DNA of 64,000 nucleotides, from assembly GCA_018052735.1 (NCBI GenBank), contig JAGPMT010000010.1, positions 1 to 64,000 of the forward strand. The letters run 5' to 3'. Source of the DNA: Phycisphaerae bacterium. GTDB lineage: Bacteria > Planctomycetota > Phycisphaerae > Sedimentisphaerales > Anaerohalosphaeraceae. The position numbers were made by a program, and so were the translations under genes. Below are positions 1-8,890 of this stretch, piece by piece (positions within the stretch are counted from its first letter, which is position 1; each line of letters starts with the position of its first letter). The notes under the pieces were generated by a model. It was given only the letters and a program-made list of their open reading frames with translations. It ran no database searches and was not told where the DNA came from.

Positions 1-873
1 GCCGTCTTTGTAACAGCGGTTTTGTTTGCGCTGGCGATGCCGCCCGGCGCCGGCTGGCATGTGCTGGCCGCGGGCATGGTTTTCGCCATTGTTGTTGCCA
101 AAGAGGTGTTCGGAGGATTTGGGCGAAACATCTTCAATCCTGCTTTGGCTGGCCGATGTTTTGTTTATGTTTGTTTTCCGGTTGCGATGACGGGCATCTG
201 GTATCCGCCTGCGCAGGGCTCTTTAGGGGCACTGCTCCAGTGGACCAGCGCCCGACAGGCCGATGGAACGATAGCCGTTACCGGGGCTACACCCATGGCG
301 CATCTGAAAGCTGGCCGCCTGGTCCGTACTCCCGATGCGCCGTATGAAGCCGGCATTCCTTTCCGCATCGGCAGTCAGGAAACGGCGGCTGTCCGCAGCC
401 TTGTACTCTACAAGGCCCAGTTTTTCGGCCGCATCAGCGGTTCGATGGGTGTTACCAGCGCCTTGCTTATTTTAATAGGCGCTGTTTTTTTATTTTGGAC
501 CAGAACCGCCAGCCGCACAACAATTCTGTCTGTAGTCCTAACATATGCTGTTTTGAACGAGCTGCTGTTTCGGCTGGGCATTGCTCCTGTTCCGGGCGCT
601 GTGCCGGCTGTGCTGGGAGGAGGTTTTTTATTGGGGGCCTGTTTTATGGCTACCGATCCGGTCAGTTCTCCCCGGACCGAATGGGGCCGCTTTTATTACG
701 GCGTTTTGATTGCTGCGGCAACGGTTGTCATCCGCAATTTCTCGATTTTTAATGGCGGGCTGATGTTTGCTGTTTTGCTGGGCAATATGTTTGCACCGAT
801 TATCGATTACGGTGTGCAGACATTCGGCCAGCGTAAAAAAGCAAAACGGATTTTGGAGGAGAACGCCGGATGA
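1..873 (+). CDS. nqrB: Na+-translocating NADH:quinone reductase subunit B (5' partial)
   Basis: Integral-membrane subunit of the sodium-pumping NADH:quinone oxidoreductase; it carries a covalently bound FMN and forms part of the ion channel. The reading frame is open from base 1, so the N-terminal third (the family is about 400 residues; 290 are visible) lies outside the window. Seen: the KEVFGGFGRNIFNPALAGR segment typical of NqrB/RnfD, and the TGATP motif near visible residue 97, whose Thr is the expected FMN attachment site; several hydrophobic helices follow. It overlaps nqrC by 4 bases (ATGA), so the genes are translationally coupled. NqrB rather than RnfD is chosen because the downstream set ends in a ferredoxin-FAD subunit (NqrF). 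nqrA would be expected just upstream. Confidence 0.93.
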   Translation, partial: AVFVTAVLFALAMPPGAGWHVLAAGMVFAIVVAKEVFGGFGRNIFNPALAGRCFVYVCFPVAMTGIWYPPAQGSLGALLQWTSARQADGTIAVTGATPMAHLKAGRLVRTPDAPYEAGIPFRIGSQETAAVRSLVLYKAQFFGRISGSMGVTSALLILIGAVFLFWTRTASRTTILSVVLTYAVLNELLFRLGIAPVPGAVPAVLGGGFLLGACFMATDPVSSPRTEWGRFYYGVLIAAATVVIRNFSIFNGGLMFAVLLGNMFAPIIDYGVQTFGQRKKAKRILEENAG

Positions 874-1481
874 AAGACAAGCCGTGGTTTGCTGTTGTTT
901 ATATGTTTGTGATGACAGCTTTTGCCAGTTCCATCTTGATTGGTTTTTCCCGCCTGACCCGCAGCCGAGTAGAAGCCAATGCCCAGCTTCAGTTTGAACG
1001 GGCGGTGGTGCAGGTTTTTCCCGACATACGCTTTCAACACGATGAGCAGATACACCGGATTTTTACCCAGCAGTTTGAAAAAGATCCTCGCAGCGGTGCC
1101 TTTCGCTTTCTAAAGGACGGCCGGCTTGCCGGTTATGCTGTGCCGTTTTCGGGCCAGGGCTTCTGGGATAAAATCGAAGGAGTCATTGGCGTAGCTGCTG
1201 ACAGGCGGACGATAACAGGAATTGCTTTTTACCGGCAGAATGAAACGCCGGGTCTGGGGGCACGCATTGAAGAAGAAGAATTTCGCAGCCAATTTGCCGG
1301 AAAGAGACTGGCCGAAAGCCCGATCCTTTTGGAAATTGTGCCCTCTGCACAGCCGCTTGGGCCCAATTCTGTTCATGCCGTCACCGGTGCGACCCAAACC
1401 AGCGATCGGCTTCAAATTCTTCTCAACGCCAATTTACACACATGGCTGGAGGCCGTGTCGAATGAGGGGGAAGCCCAATGA
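870..1481 (+). CDS. nqrC: Na+-translocating NADH:quinone reductase subunit C
   Basis: Periplasm-facing flavin subunit of Na+-NQR. A single N-terminal membrane helix (about residues 9-28) is followed by a soluble FMN-binding domain. The SGATxT-type flavinylation motif appears near the C-terminus as TGATQT; its final Thr is the usual site of phosphoester-linked FMN, which needs the flavin transferase ApbE (not in this window). At 203 residues it is shorter than well-studied NqrC proteins (about 250). It starts inside the nqrB stop (ATGA) and overlaps nqrD by 4 bases. Confidence 0.93.
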   Translation: MKDKPWFAVVYMFVMTAFASSILIGFSRLTRSRVEANAQLQFERAVVQVFPDIRFQHDEQIHRIFTQQFEKDPRSGAFRFLKDGRLAGYAVPFSGQGFWDKIEGVIGVAADRRTITGIAFYRQNETPGLGARIEEEEFRSQFAGKRLAESPILLEIVPSAQPLGPNSVHAVTGATQTSDRLQILLNANLHTWLEAVSNEGEAQ

Positions 1482-2098
1482 ATTCTGTCAAATCACCGCG
1501 GGAAATTGTGTTAGATGGTCTTTGGCGGGACAATCCGATTTTCCGTCAGATATTGGGAATCTGCAGCACTCTGGCTGTGACCAACGCAGTGCTCAATACC
1601 GCAGTTATGTGTTTGTCGCTGACAGGGGTAACGGCTTTAAGCTGCTTTACGGTGTCCGTTCTGCGGAATTGGACGCCGCGAAATATCCGAATGATGGTGC
1701 AGACATTGATCATCGCTTTTTATGTCATTATTGTGGATTTGATGCTGAGAGCTTACTGGCCTCAAATGAGCCGCAATCTCGGTCCTTTTGTTGGCTTGAT
1801 TATTACCAACTGCATCGTAATGGGCCGCTGCGAAGCATTCGCCGGCTCCAATCCGCCGTTTTCCTCTTTTATCGACGGTTTATTTAACGGATTGGGCTAT
1901 TCTATCGTTCTGCTGGTGATTTCTGTTTTTCGCGAGCTTCTTGGAATGGGAACAATTCTTGGTTTTGCGATTCCTTATTTTTCGACGGCTTTATGGGACA
2001 AGTGGATTATTATGGTCATGCCGCCGGGAGCTTTTTTTGCCTTGGCCGCAGTCCTGTGGATTTGCCGGTCTATCAGGCCCAAGGAGGTTAAAAGATGA
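1478..2098 (+). CDS. nqrD: Na+-translocating NADH:quinone reductase subunit D
   Basis: Six-helix membrane subunit that pairs with NqrE around the sodium path. The segment RCEAFAGSNPPFSSFIDG and the following NGLGYS and FRELLGMG motifs are characteristic of NqrD/RnfE. Cys29 and a second cysteine in NCIVMGRCEAF fit the half-sites known to hold an iron-sulfur cluster between NqrD and NqrE. Length 206 aa is normal. NqrD rather than RnfE is assigned from the operon context. Coupled by 4-base overlaps on both sides. Confidence 0.93.
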   Translation: MNSVKSPREIVLDGLWRDNPIFRQILGICSTLAVTNAVLNTAVMCLSLTGVTALSCFTVSVLRNWTPRNIRMMVQTLIIAFYVIIVDLMLRAYWPQMSRNLGPFVGLIITNCIVMGRCEAFAGSNPPFSSFIDGLFNGLGYSIVLLVISVFRELLGMGTILGFAIPYFSTALWDKWIIMVMPPGAFFALAAVLWICRSIRPKEVKR

Positions 2099-2694
2099 AC
2101 AGCGCCGGTTCAGAAATATGGCTGGCAGTCGTAACCTGCTTTGCGGCTGTCTTTACCAACAACATTCTGCTGACTACATTTTTGGGAATGTGCCCGTTTA
2201 CCAGTGTTTCCCGCGAGGTTAAAACGGCTGCCGGATTGGGAGCAGCTGTGGTTTTTGTGATGACCTGTACAACAGTGCTGAACTGGCTTGCATACCGATA
2301 TGTCCTTGTGCCGTTGCAGTTGGAATTTTTCCGGTATATTTTATTTATTATTATTATCGCCGCATTTGTGCAATTTGTGGAGATGGTTATTGACCGCTAT
2401 TTGCCCCGATTGTATTACAATCTGGGGATTTTCTTGCCGCTGATTACGGTCAATTGTGCAATTTTAGGCGCATCGCTGTTTATGGTTATCCGGAACTATT
2501 CTTTTATTGTAACAATCGGGTATGGTTTTGGCAGCGGGGCGGGATGGTTTCTGGCGATATTGGCTATGGCCGGCATTCGTCAGCGGCTTAGTGAAGCACG
2601 GGTCCCGGCTGGCCTGCGCGGGCCCGGTATTACGCTGATTATCGCCGGCATTATGGCTCTGGCGTTTATCGGATTTACGGGGGTTTTGAACTGA
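2095..2694 (+). CDS. nqrE: Na+-translocating NADH:quinone reductase subunit E
   Basis: Membrane partner of NqrD, with inverted topology relative to it. The motif FTNNILLTTFLGMCPFTSVS is diagnostic, and a second conserved segment, LPLITVNCAILGASLFM, holds the other cysteine expected to ligate the cluster shared between the D and E subunits. About six transmembrane helices; 199 aa is the normal size. The start codon overlaps the nqrD stop, and nqrF begins 9 bases after the stop. Confidence 0.93.
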   Translation: MNSAGSEIWLAVVTCFAAVFTNNILLTTFLGMCPFTSVSREVKTAAGLGAAVVFVMTCTTVLNWLAYRYVLVPLQLEFFRYILFIIIIAAFVQFVEMVIDRYLPRLYYNLGIFLPLITVNCAILGASLFMVIRNYSFIVTIGYGFGSGAGWFLAILAMAGIRQRLSEARVPAGLRGPGITLIIAGIMALAFIGFTGVLN

Positions 2695-2703
2695 CTGCAC
2701 TCT

Positions 2704-3804
2704 ATGCTGGAGTTTTTTCTAATCATTTTGATTATCAGTTCGATTGCAGCAGGGCTGGCGCTGCTGCTGGTGTTGTGCCAGCGGTATATTGTCAATTACG
2801 GGCTGTGCAGGATTGTTATTAACGAGGAAAAGGAATTGGCCGTTGAAGGGGGAAAGCCGCTTTTATCAATCCTGCGGGACAGAAAGATATTCATCCCCAG
2901 TGCCTGCGGAGGCCGCGGGACCTGCGGTGTCTGCAAAGTCAAGGTATTGCAGGGCGGAGGTCCTATCCTGCCGACTGAGACGCCGTTCTTGACAAAACAG
3001 GAGCAGACCGATCGGGTGCGTCTGTCTTGTCAAGTCAAGGTGCGCAGTGATATCCGAATCGAGCTGCCACGGCAGTTATTGAGTGTTCAGGAATTTGTCT
3101 GCATATGCAGTCAAATTGAAGACTTGACCTACGATATGAAGCGATTTCGATTTGAACTGAAAAGCCCCCAAACGATAGAATTTACAGCCGGTCAATATGT
3201 TCAGCTTCTGTGTCCTCGTTATAAAGGCAGCAGTGAAGAAGTGTATCGTGCCTATTCAATAGCTTCTGATCCGCAGCAGAAGACGCAGATTGATCTTATT
3301 ATTCGGCGTGTTCCCAACGGTATTTGCACGACTTGGTGTTTTGATGTTCTCCGTGAAGGTGATCCGGTGCAGCTTAACGGCCCCTATGGTGAATTTTGCC
3401 TGAGCCGTACGGATGCTCCGGCGGTTTTTATTGCCGGCGGCAGCGGAATGGCTCCGTTTGTTTCTATTCTGCATTCCATGCGGAATGCCCGCTGCCGCCG
3501 GTCAGTGCATTATTTTTTCGGCGGCAACACAGTCCGGGATTTATGCCTTCTGGAGCAAATGAAAGAGTTTGAGCACGATTTGGAGCATTTTTCATTTATC
3601 CCCGTCGTGGCAAAACCGTCAGAAGGGGAAAACTGGGACGGCCAGACGGGTTTGGTAACACACGCTGTCCAAAAAAGCTTTAAGGACTTAAGCGCTTATG
3701 AAGGCTATTTGTGCGGCAGTCCCGGCATGATAGATGCTTCCATCAAAGTTTTGACTGAGCTGGGAATGCCGGCTGATAAAATTTATTATGACAAATTCGC
3801 CTGA
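2704..3804 (+). CDS. nqrF: Na+-translocating NADH:quinone reductase subunit F
   Basis: Electron entry subunit: oxidises NADH with FAD and passes electrons to a [2Fe-2S] cluster. Domain order: N-terminal membrane helix (about 3-24), plant-type ferredoxin domain with cysteines in SACGGRGTCGVCKV and a fourth in RLSCQV, then a ferredoxin-NADP+ reductase-like module with the FAD motif RAYSIAS, a nucleotide-binding GGSGMAPF segment and the C-terminal CGSPGM motif. At 366 aa it is somewhat shorter than typical NqrF (about 405). There is no clear Shine-Dalgarno; coupling to nqrE is likely. Its presence separates this operon from Rnf, which has no such subunit. Confidence 0.94.
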   Translation: MLEFFLIILIISSIAAGLALLLVLCQRYIVNYGLCRIVINEEKELAVEGGKPLLSILRDRKIFIPSACGGRGTCGVCKVKVLQGGGPILPTETPFLTKQEQTDRVRLSCQVKVRSDIRIELPRQLLSVQEFVCICSQIEDLTYDMKRFRFELKSPQTIEFTAGQYVQLLCPRYKGSSEEVYRAYSIASDPQQKTQIDLIIRRVPNGICTTWCFDVLREGDPVQLNGPYGEFCLSRTDAPAVFIAGGSGMAPFVSILHSMRNARCRRSVHYFFGGNTVRDLCLLEQMKEFEHDLEHFSFIPVVAKPSEGENWDGQTGLVTHAVQKSFKDLSAYEGYLCGSPGMIDASIKVLTELGMPADKIYYDKFA

Positions 3805-3819
3805 TACAGGAGACCCCCA

Positions 3820-4287
3820 ATGAAACAGTCTCCAGAAGAAAAGAAACTCGAAGACCTGCTTCGCTCAACAGCCATCGTCGCCGGCGGTTTTATGGGAACA
3901 GACCCGCGTCATCCGGCTGATGTTATTCAGGAAGATATCTTGGAAACAGAGAAACGCGGTTTTACCCCGGCCCAGCTGGCCCAGCGGATGCACGAACTGA
4001 CAGAATTGGCCAAACCCTGTCTGGGCTGCTGGGTTGAAACCTGCAGGGGTAAAATCCGTGTCAAGACAGAGGAGTTTAAAGGTGCCCTCATTTGTCCTTG
4101 GCCGCACCCGGGGTTGTTTGACAAACGCGTCACTGCCGCTGAACGCTTGGACACTGGAGAGAAGATTCAATGGACGGATTTGAATATTCATCTGATTGCC
4201 GAACACAGTTTTTTTGAGGGGCGAGGGGCTTTTTTCAGAATTGAACCTGCAGAAATTATTCGTATTTTATTTGAGGGCTTGACCTGA
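3820..4287 (+). CDS. Unrecognised cysteine-containing protein downstream of nqrF
   Basis: 155 aa, soluble, no signal peptide or membrane helix; I do not recognise a family. It starts 15 bases after nqrF behind a good ribosome site (caggaga), so it is probably the last gene of the nqr transcript. Visible features: AGGFMGTDPRHPADVI near the N-terminus, a CLGCWVETC cluster near residue 68, and a later CPWPHPG. Four cysteines and neighbouring histidines could bind a metal or cluster, but this is only inference. The position suggests a role linked to Na+-NQR assembly or redox balance. Confidence 0.72.
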   Translation: MKQSPEEKKLEDLLRSTAIVAGGFMGTDPRHPADVIQEDILETEKRGFTPAQLAQRMHELTELAKPCLGCWVETCRGKIRVKTEEFKGALICPWPHPGLFDKRVTAAERLDTGEKIQWTDLNIHLIAEHSFFEGRGAFFRIEPAEIIRILFEGLT

Positions 4288-4294
4288 CTGCCCA

Positions 4295-4315
4295 ACCGGC
4301 GATAATAAGGCCGGT
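4295..4315 (+). other. Hairpin between the nqr operon tail and rubredoxin
   Basis: ACCGGC (4295-4300) and GCCGGT (4310-4315) form a perfect 6-bp stem with a 9-base loop. What follows is A-rich rather than a U-tract, so this is not a convincing intrinsic terminator. It may be a processing or stabilising hairpin between the nqr transcript and the rubredoxin gene. Confidence 0.35.
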
Positions 4316-4358
4316 ATAAAAAATTTACACTGGAACCTCGTTTGAAAGGAATAGGACG

Positions 4359-4523
4359 ATGGAAAAATACAAATGTCTCTTGTGCGGCTATATTTATGAT
4401 CCTGAGGCGGGAGATCCCGACAATGGCATCGAGCCGGGAACAGCGTTTGAAGACCTGCCGGATGACTGGGTGTGCCCCGAATGCGGTGCCGGCAAAGACG
4501 ATTTTGAACTGTTAGAAGAGTAG
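4359..4523 (+). CDS. Rubredoxin
   Basis: Small iron electron carrier of 54 aa. The two knuckles CLLCGY (CxxCG) and CPECGA (CPxCG) give the four cysteines that hold one iron, and [16 protein letters not shown] plus [13 protein letters not shown] match the family almost residue for residue. The ribosome site gaaagga lies about 10 bases upstream of the ATG. Rubredoxin typically serves oxygen or superoxide reduction in anaerobes; here it sits between the nqr operon and the NADPH-producing zwf gene. Confidence 0.95.
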   Translation: MEKYKCLLCGYIYDPEAGDPDNGIEPGTAFEDLPDDWVCPECGAGKDDFELLEE

Positions 4524-4624
4524 ACCCCGGGGGCCTTATCCTTGGACGGATTGGCGGGGTGAAATATGCAGCTGTTCTGGAATTATGGCTGTAGTACCCC
4601 GCAGCATTTAGAACGGTCTGGGCT

Positions 4625-6163
4625 ATGAAAAAAATCGAGGCGACGGTTCAAAAACAGGATTTGCTCTGTATCGATGCGGCAGCTGGTCCTGCGGGATTTG
4701 TGGTTTTTGGCGCATCGGGTGACTTGGCTTTTCGAAAACTATATCCCAGTTTGTATGAACTTTACCGGCGTGACCTCATGAGCCGCCATTTTTACCTGCT
4801 CGGATGCGGACGCAGTGCTCTAAGCGATTCAATGTTTCGAGACAGTATAAAAGAGAAACTGCAAACGATGCTTGATAATCCCGATTATGAAATGCTGCAC
4901 ACTTTTGTGCAGCATTTTTCTTTTATCAGCGGCAACTATGCTGATCCTTTGTTTTATCAGAATATCTGTGAGCGTATCTCCGTCTTAGAGGAACAGTTCA
5001 AATTCAGCGGAAGCCGTATTTTTTACCTTTCTGTTCCGCCATCTCTATATGAGGATATTGTAGATAAAATTAGTCAGATGAGATTGCACTGCCCGGCTGC
5101 TTCCGGCCGTATGCAGAATGTCCGGCTGGTTATTGAAAAACCGTTCGGCAGAGACCTGAAAAGCGCTAAACATTTGGATGAAATACTCCAGCGTCATTTT
5201 CACGAGTCTCAAATCTATCGGATGGACCATTATTTGGGTAAAGAAACAGTTCAGAATATCCTTATTTTCCGCTTTGCCAACAGCATTTTTGAACCGGTCT
5301 GGAACCGCAATTATATTGAAAATGTTCAAATTACTGCTGCCGAACAAGCCGGTGTAGAACATCGAGCCGGCTATTATGATGCCAGCGGAGCGCTGCGGGA
5401 TATGTACCAGAATCATCTCTTGCAGATGCTGGCATTGATAGCAATGGAGCCGCCTGTTTCTTTTCAGGCCGATTGTCTCAGAGATGAAAAGGCAAAGCTT
5501 CTACGGTCAATTCGGCCAATTTTGCCTGCCGATGTGCCAAGCAGGTTCATCAGGGGCCAGTATGCAGCCGGCACAATTGAAGGGCAACCAGTTGTCGGCT
5601 ACCGGCAGGAAAAGGGAGTGCCCCCTGATTCTTTGACTGAAACATTTGTCGCCGGCAAATTATTTATTGATAATTGGCGGTGGAAGGGGGTTCCTTTTTA
5701 TCTGCGAACCGGCAAGCGGCTTCGCCGAAAGCTGACGGAAATACGCATTACATTCAGGCAAGTTCCGCATTCGATGTTCCAGCCGGCTCAGTTTATTGAT
5801 ATGCCCGCGAATGTCCTGCGATTTCAAATTCAGCCGCAAGAAGGAATGTATTTGAGTCTTCAGGCCAAGCGGCCGGGGTCGAAAATCTGTATGAGCACAT
5901 TGGAAATGGCGGTGGATTACCAGCAGGTTTTTGGTGTTATTATGCCCGAATCGTATCAGCGGCTGTTGCTGGATTGTATGACGGGGGACCAAACTTTGTT
6001 TACCCGCCGTGACAGTATAGAAATATCTTGGGAAATCTTGACTCCAATACTCGATTTTTGGAGTCAACAAAAAGATCTTAATCTGTATCCGGCAGGTTCA
6101 GAAGGTCCTGAACTGCAGAAAGCACTTCTCGAGGATACAGGACATAGTTGGTCATCTATATAA
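4625..6163 (+). CDS. zwf: Glucose-6-phosphate 1-dehydrogenase
   Basis: Oxidises glucose 6-phosphate to 6-phosphogluconolactone with NADP+ (or NAD+), the entry step of the oxidative pentose phosphate pathway. The nucleotide motif [10 protein letters not shown] is at residues 29-38; the active-site stretch RMDHYLGKE is at 199-207 (family consensus RIDHYLGKE, with His and Lys kept); EKPFGRDL precedes it. The C-terminal domain has the usual [11 protein letters not shown] and LRTGKRL motifs. 512 aa is normal. No 6-phosphogluconolactonase or gnd gene is adjacent. It is the last gene before the Rex promoter region, from which it is separated by about 240 AT-rich bases. Confidence 0.96.
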   Translation: MKKIEATVQKQDLLCIDAAAGPAGFVVFGASGDLAFRKLYPSLYELYRRDLMSRHFYLLGCGRSALSDSMFRDSIKEKLQTMLDNPDYEMLHTFVQHFSFISGNYADPLFYQNICERISVLEEQFKFSGSRIFYLSVPPSLYEDIVDKISQMRLHCPAASGRMQNVRLVIEKPFGRDLKSAKHLDEILQRHFHESQIYRMDHYLGKETVQNILIFRFANSIFEPVWNRNYIENVQITAAEQAGVEHRAGYYDASGALRDMYQNHLLQMLALIAMEPPVSFQADCLRDEKAKLLRSIRPILPADVPSRFIRGQYAAGTIEGQPVVGYRQEKGVPPDSLTETFVAGKLFIDNWRWKGVPFYLRTGKRLRRKLTEIRITFRQVPHSMFQPAQFIDMPANVLRFQIQPQEGMYLSLQAKRPGSKICMSTLEMAVDYQQVFGVIMPESYQRLLLDCMTGDQTLFTRRDSIEISWEILTPILDFWSQQKDLNLYPAGSEGPELQKALLEDTGHSWSSI

Positions 6164-6264
6164 AGCAAATCCGATAAAGAGCTTACAATTTAAGTTATTT
6201 ATATTCCTTTTTTTGGGTTTTATTGAGTAATTCATGTTATTATAAAACAGTATTTTGTTTTTTA

Positions 6265-6322
6265 TTGTGAAAAAAATATCAATTTTGCTTGATTAGTTTT
6301 TTAAAACTTATATAATTTAAGT
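6265..6322 (+). promoter_or_regulatory. Candidate operators ahead of rex
   Basis: Two possible repressor sites flank the rex promoter. 6265-6282 starts TTGTGA and ends TATCAA with a 6-A centre, loosely like the TTGTGA-N6-TCACAA type of Rex operator, but only 4 of 6 bases of the right arm agree. 6306-6322 is an inverted repeat ACTTA-N7-TAAGT overlapping the -10 box. Rex commonly represses its own operon. Neither site is a strong match, so this is a hypothesis only. Confidence 0.3.
6289..6316 (+). promoter_or_regulatory. Sigma70-type promoter for the rex-hydrogenase operon
   Basis: TTGATT (6289-6294), a 16-base spacer, then a perfect TATAAT (6311-6316), about 90 bases upstream of the rex start inside an AT-rich stretch (6164-6400) that holds no gene. 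Likely drives rex, the kinase and the hydrogenase genes, which follow with almost no gaps. Confidence 0.6.
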
Positions 6323-6406
6323 CATAAAAAAACTAATAGATTTATTATTGCGGTCAGAGATGTTGAAAAAACAGACTAAAGTTGTCATTAAAAAGAGGGA
6401 ATGTCA

Positions 6407-7039
6407 ATGGTTATGAATCGCAAATGTATCATTCGATTGTCGCGGTACAAAAATGCCCTAAAGCGGCTGAAGGCCTTGGGCTTTGTCAAAGTGTTTTCCG
6501 GCAATCTGGCAGATGCGGCTGGGGTAACTTCCTCCCAGGTGCGAAAAGATTTTTCCCTGTTTGGCATCACCGGAAACCGGCGCGGCGGGTATAAGGTGGA
6601 CGAGTTAATAGCCCGAATCCGGGAAATTCTCGGAAAAAATGAGCTTCAGAAAGTTGTTATTGTTGGTGTTGGAAATATAGGAAAGGCCCTTATACGCTAT
6701 AAAGGTTTTGAGGCCGGAGGAATTAAAATTATAGCTGCCTTCGATATTGATCCTGCCAAATATACCCGTTCCTTTGAGGTGCCGGTTTTGCCGATGGAGG
6801 ATTTTCGTGCCTTTGTGCAGGAGCATCAAGTCAAAATCGGCATTTTGGCAGTTCCCGATGTGGCAGCTCACCATGTATCAGAAATTATGATTTCTGCAGG
6901 GATTAAAGGTATTTTGAATTTTGCCCCTATCCAGCTAAGGGCGGCCGATGATGTTGTTATCAGCAATATCAATCTGGAGGTCGAGCTGGAAAACCTGATT
7001 TACTTTGTTAATGCACAGGAAAAAAACGAAGGTTTTTGA
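6407..7039 (+). CDS. rex: Redox-sensing transcriptional repressor Rex
   Basis: Dimeric repressor that senses the NADH/NAD+ ratio and releases DNA when NADH is high. An N-terminal winged helix (SQVRKDFSLFG is the family signature of the recognition region) is followed by a Rossmann domain with GVGNIGKAL and an acidic FDIDPAK at the end of the second strand, the usual NAD(H) discrimination site. The frame also allows ATG at 6401, but aaaagaggga ends directly before it, so ATG 6407 with a 6-base gap is preferred (210 aa, normal length). Direct neighbours are genes of NADH-dependent hydrogen metabolism, classic Rex targets. Confidence 0.95.
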   Translation: MVMNRKCIIRLSRYKNALKRLKALGFVKVFSGNLADAAGVTSSQVRKDFSLFGITGNRRGGYKVDELIARIREILGKNELQKVVIVGVGNIGKALIRYKGFEAGGIKIIAAFDIDPAKYTRSFEVPVLPMEDFRAFVQEHQVKIGILAVPDVAAHHVSEIMISAGIKGILNFAPIQLRAADDVVISNINLEVELENLIYFVNAQEKNEGF

Positions 7040-7042
7040 GTG

Positions 7043-8884
7043 ATGAAAACTCGCTCGCTCAAAAAGAAAATTCTTTCCGCATTTACCGCAGTTATCGTAT
7101 TGCTGGCGGCTTCTATTTTTGCGCTGGGCTGGTATGTGGTGCGCAAAGATCTTTTTGAGCAAACCCAGCTTCGGGTGATTCGTTCGCTGGACAGCGCACG
7201 GCTTTTTTACGAGGAGGAAATCAACCGCATAGGAACATCGCTTCAAATGGCGGATTTAAGTTTGTCCGACGATATACTCCGCGACAAGCTCCACGTGCAT
7301 TATTTTTACCGTCTTGAACCTAAACAGGCGGCCGCTGCAGACAGCGAAATCGTCCGTGCCGCTGCTGCTTCTAAGCAGCCCGTAGGAGGCAGCCGCATCA
7401 TCGGCAGAGAGGAATTGGGGCGGATTAACGGAGGGCTGCTTAAAAATGTGCAGATTGAGATTCTGCCTACGGAAAAAGCAAGGCCGACGGCACTTAAAAA
7501 GCTGGAAACCGCTATGGCCAAAGAATATGCACTGCCGATTCTTGATGCAGAGGGGCGGCTTCAGCAAGTCGTTTACGGAGGCCGTATTATCAATCAGGAC
7601 TATTATCTGGTTGACCGCATTCGCAAGCTGGTGTTTGGTGACGAAACTTTTAATGGAATTCCCATCGGCACGGTCACAATCTTTCAGGATGATGTCCGTA
7701 TTTCGACCAACGTTTTAGATGACAAAGGCCGACGTGCCATCGGCACCCGTGTTTCGGCTGAGGTTTATGAAGCTGTTGCGGAGCGGGGACAGCGCTGGCT
7801 GGATCGTGCTTTTGTGGTCAAATACTGGTATCGGTCTGCTTATGAACCGATACGAAATATCAACGATGTGATTATCGGCATTCTGTATGTCGGCATCCTT
7901 GAAGAACCTTACAATGCAATGGCCACCCAAATTTTGCTGATGTTTGTTGTGGTTATTCTGCTGGCATCGGCGCTGGCGTTTGTTTTGGCATTTATATTGG
8001 CCGGTTCGATTTCCAGACCTCTGACAGTTATGCGGGATGCGACACAGCGGCTTTCGCAGGGCGAGTTGGGGCATTTGATTCTGTCTCCTGAATCGGATAT
8101 AGAAGAAATCCGCCAATTGGCTCATGCGTTTAACGATATGTCAGTTCAGCTGGAGGAGAGGGAGGTGCGTCTTCAGGAGAATCACCAGAAGCTGGCTGAA
8201 CTCAACAAAAGCTATCTTGATTTGCTGGGTTTTGTTGCTCATGAACTGAAAGGGCTTCTTTCTTCGGCGGTTATTAATGCCTATTCGCTTCGGGATGGTC
8301 TTCTGGGGCTGATTAACTTCAAACAGAAAAGGGCGGTCGATTCCATCTGCCGCAATCTGGATTATCTGGACGCAACGGTCAAGAAGTTTCTTAACCTCAG
8401 CCGTATTGAACGCGGGAATCTGGATGTTAACAAAACCGAATTTAATCTTGGCAATGTATTCGAAGCAGCCATTGATACCTTTGCCAAACAGCTTGCAGCT
8501 AAAAAGATGACGCTGGAGAACAAAATTGACGCAGCACTGAATGTGCGGGCCGACATGGATCTGATGATGATTGTGGCCAATAATCTGGTTAATAATGCCA
8601 TTAAATACGGCTCTAACGGGGGGCGCATTGTAATAAGCGGACAAACCAGCGGAGAAATGGTTACCGTGGAGGTGTATAACGATTCCCGTCCAATAGCTCC
8701 GGATATGGTTGGTCAGTTATTCAAAAAGTTTTCACGGCTCAATGTACCCGAAAAAAAGAGCGTAAAAGGAACGGGTCTGGGGCTGTATATTACCAAGCAG
8801 ATAGTAGAAGCTCACGGCGGAAGCATTTGGGTTCAGCCGCGCGAGCGGGGAAATTCATTTATATTTACGATTCGTAAGGAGTGA
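7043..8884 (+). CDS. Membrane sensor histidine kinase of the hydrogenase operon
   Basis: 613 aa. Order: N-terminal membrane helix (about 8-29), a periplasmic sensing domain of about 265 residues that resembles single-Cache regions, a second helix (about 295-325), a HAMP linker, a coiled segment, a dimerisation/phosphoacceptor domain with FVAHELKG (His is present; the Pro usual after HELK/R-T is absent), and an ATPase domain with N-box NNLVNNAIKYG and G2 box KGTGLGLYI. The G1 box reads YNDSRPI instead of DxGxG. It starts 3 bases after rex (ATG 7043 or GTG 7040) and runs into the hydrogenase genes, so it is probably a sensor for hydrogen or redox metabolism. The receiver at 13472 is the obvious partner. 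Confidence 0.88.
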   Translation: MKTRSLKKKILSAFTAVIVLLAASIFALGWYVVRKDLFEQTQLRVIRSLDSARLFYEEEINRIGTSLQMADLSLSDDILRDKLHVHYFYRLEPKQAAAADSEIVRAAAASKQPVGGSRIIGREELGRINGGLLKNVQIEILPTEKARPTALKKLETAMAKEYALPILDAEGRLQQVVYGGRIINQDYYLVDRIRKLVFGDETFNGIPIGTVTIFQDDVRISTNVLDDKGRRAIGTRVSAEVYEAVAERGQRWLDRAFVVKYWYRSAYEPIRNINDVIIGILYVGILEEPYNAMATQILLMFVVVILLASALAFVLAFILAGSISRPLTVMRDATQRLSQGELGHLILSPESDIEEIRQLAHAFNDMSVQLEEREVRLQENHQKLAELNKSYLDLLGFVAHELKGLLSSAVINAYSLRDGLLGLINFKQKRAVDSICRNLDYLDATVKKFLNLSRIERGNLDVNKTEFNLGNVFEAAIDTFAKQLAAKKMTLENKIDAALNVRADMDLMMIVANNLVNNAIKYGSNGGRIVISGQTSGEMVTVEVYNDSRPIAPDMVGQLFKKFSRLNVPEKKSVKGTGLGLYITKQIVEAHGGSIWVQPRERGNSFIFTIRKE

Positions 8885-8890
8885 CAAAAC

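Noticed and set aside
1-3804. Rnf complex instead of Nqr
   Set aside because: RnfD/E/A resemble NqrB/D/E, but the operon ends with NqrF (2Fe-2S plus FAD/NADH domains) and has no RnfB or RnfC; Nqr is the right call.
4524-4560. Terminator after rubredoxin
   Set aside because: ACCCCG and CGGGGT can pair, but the loop is 25 bases and no T-tract follows.
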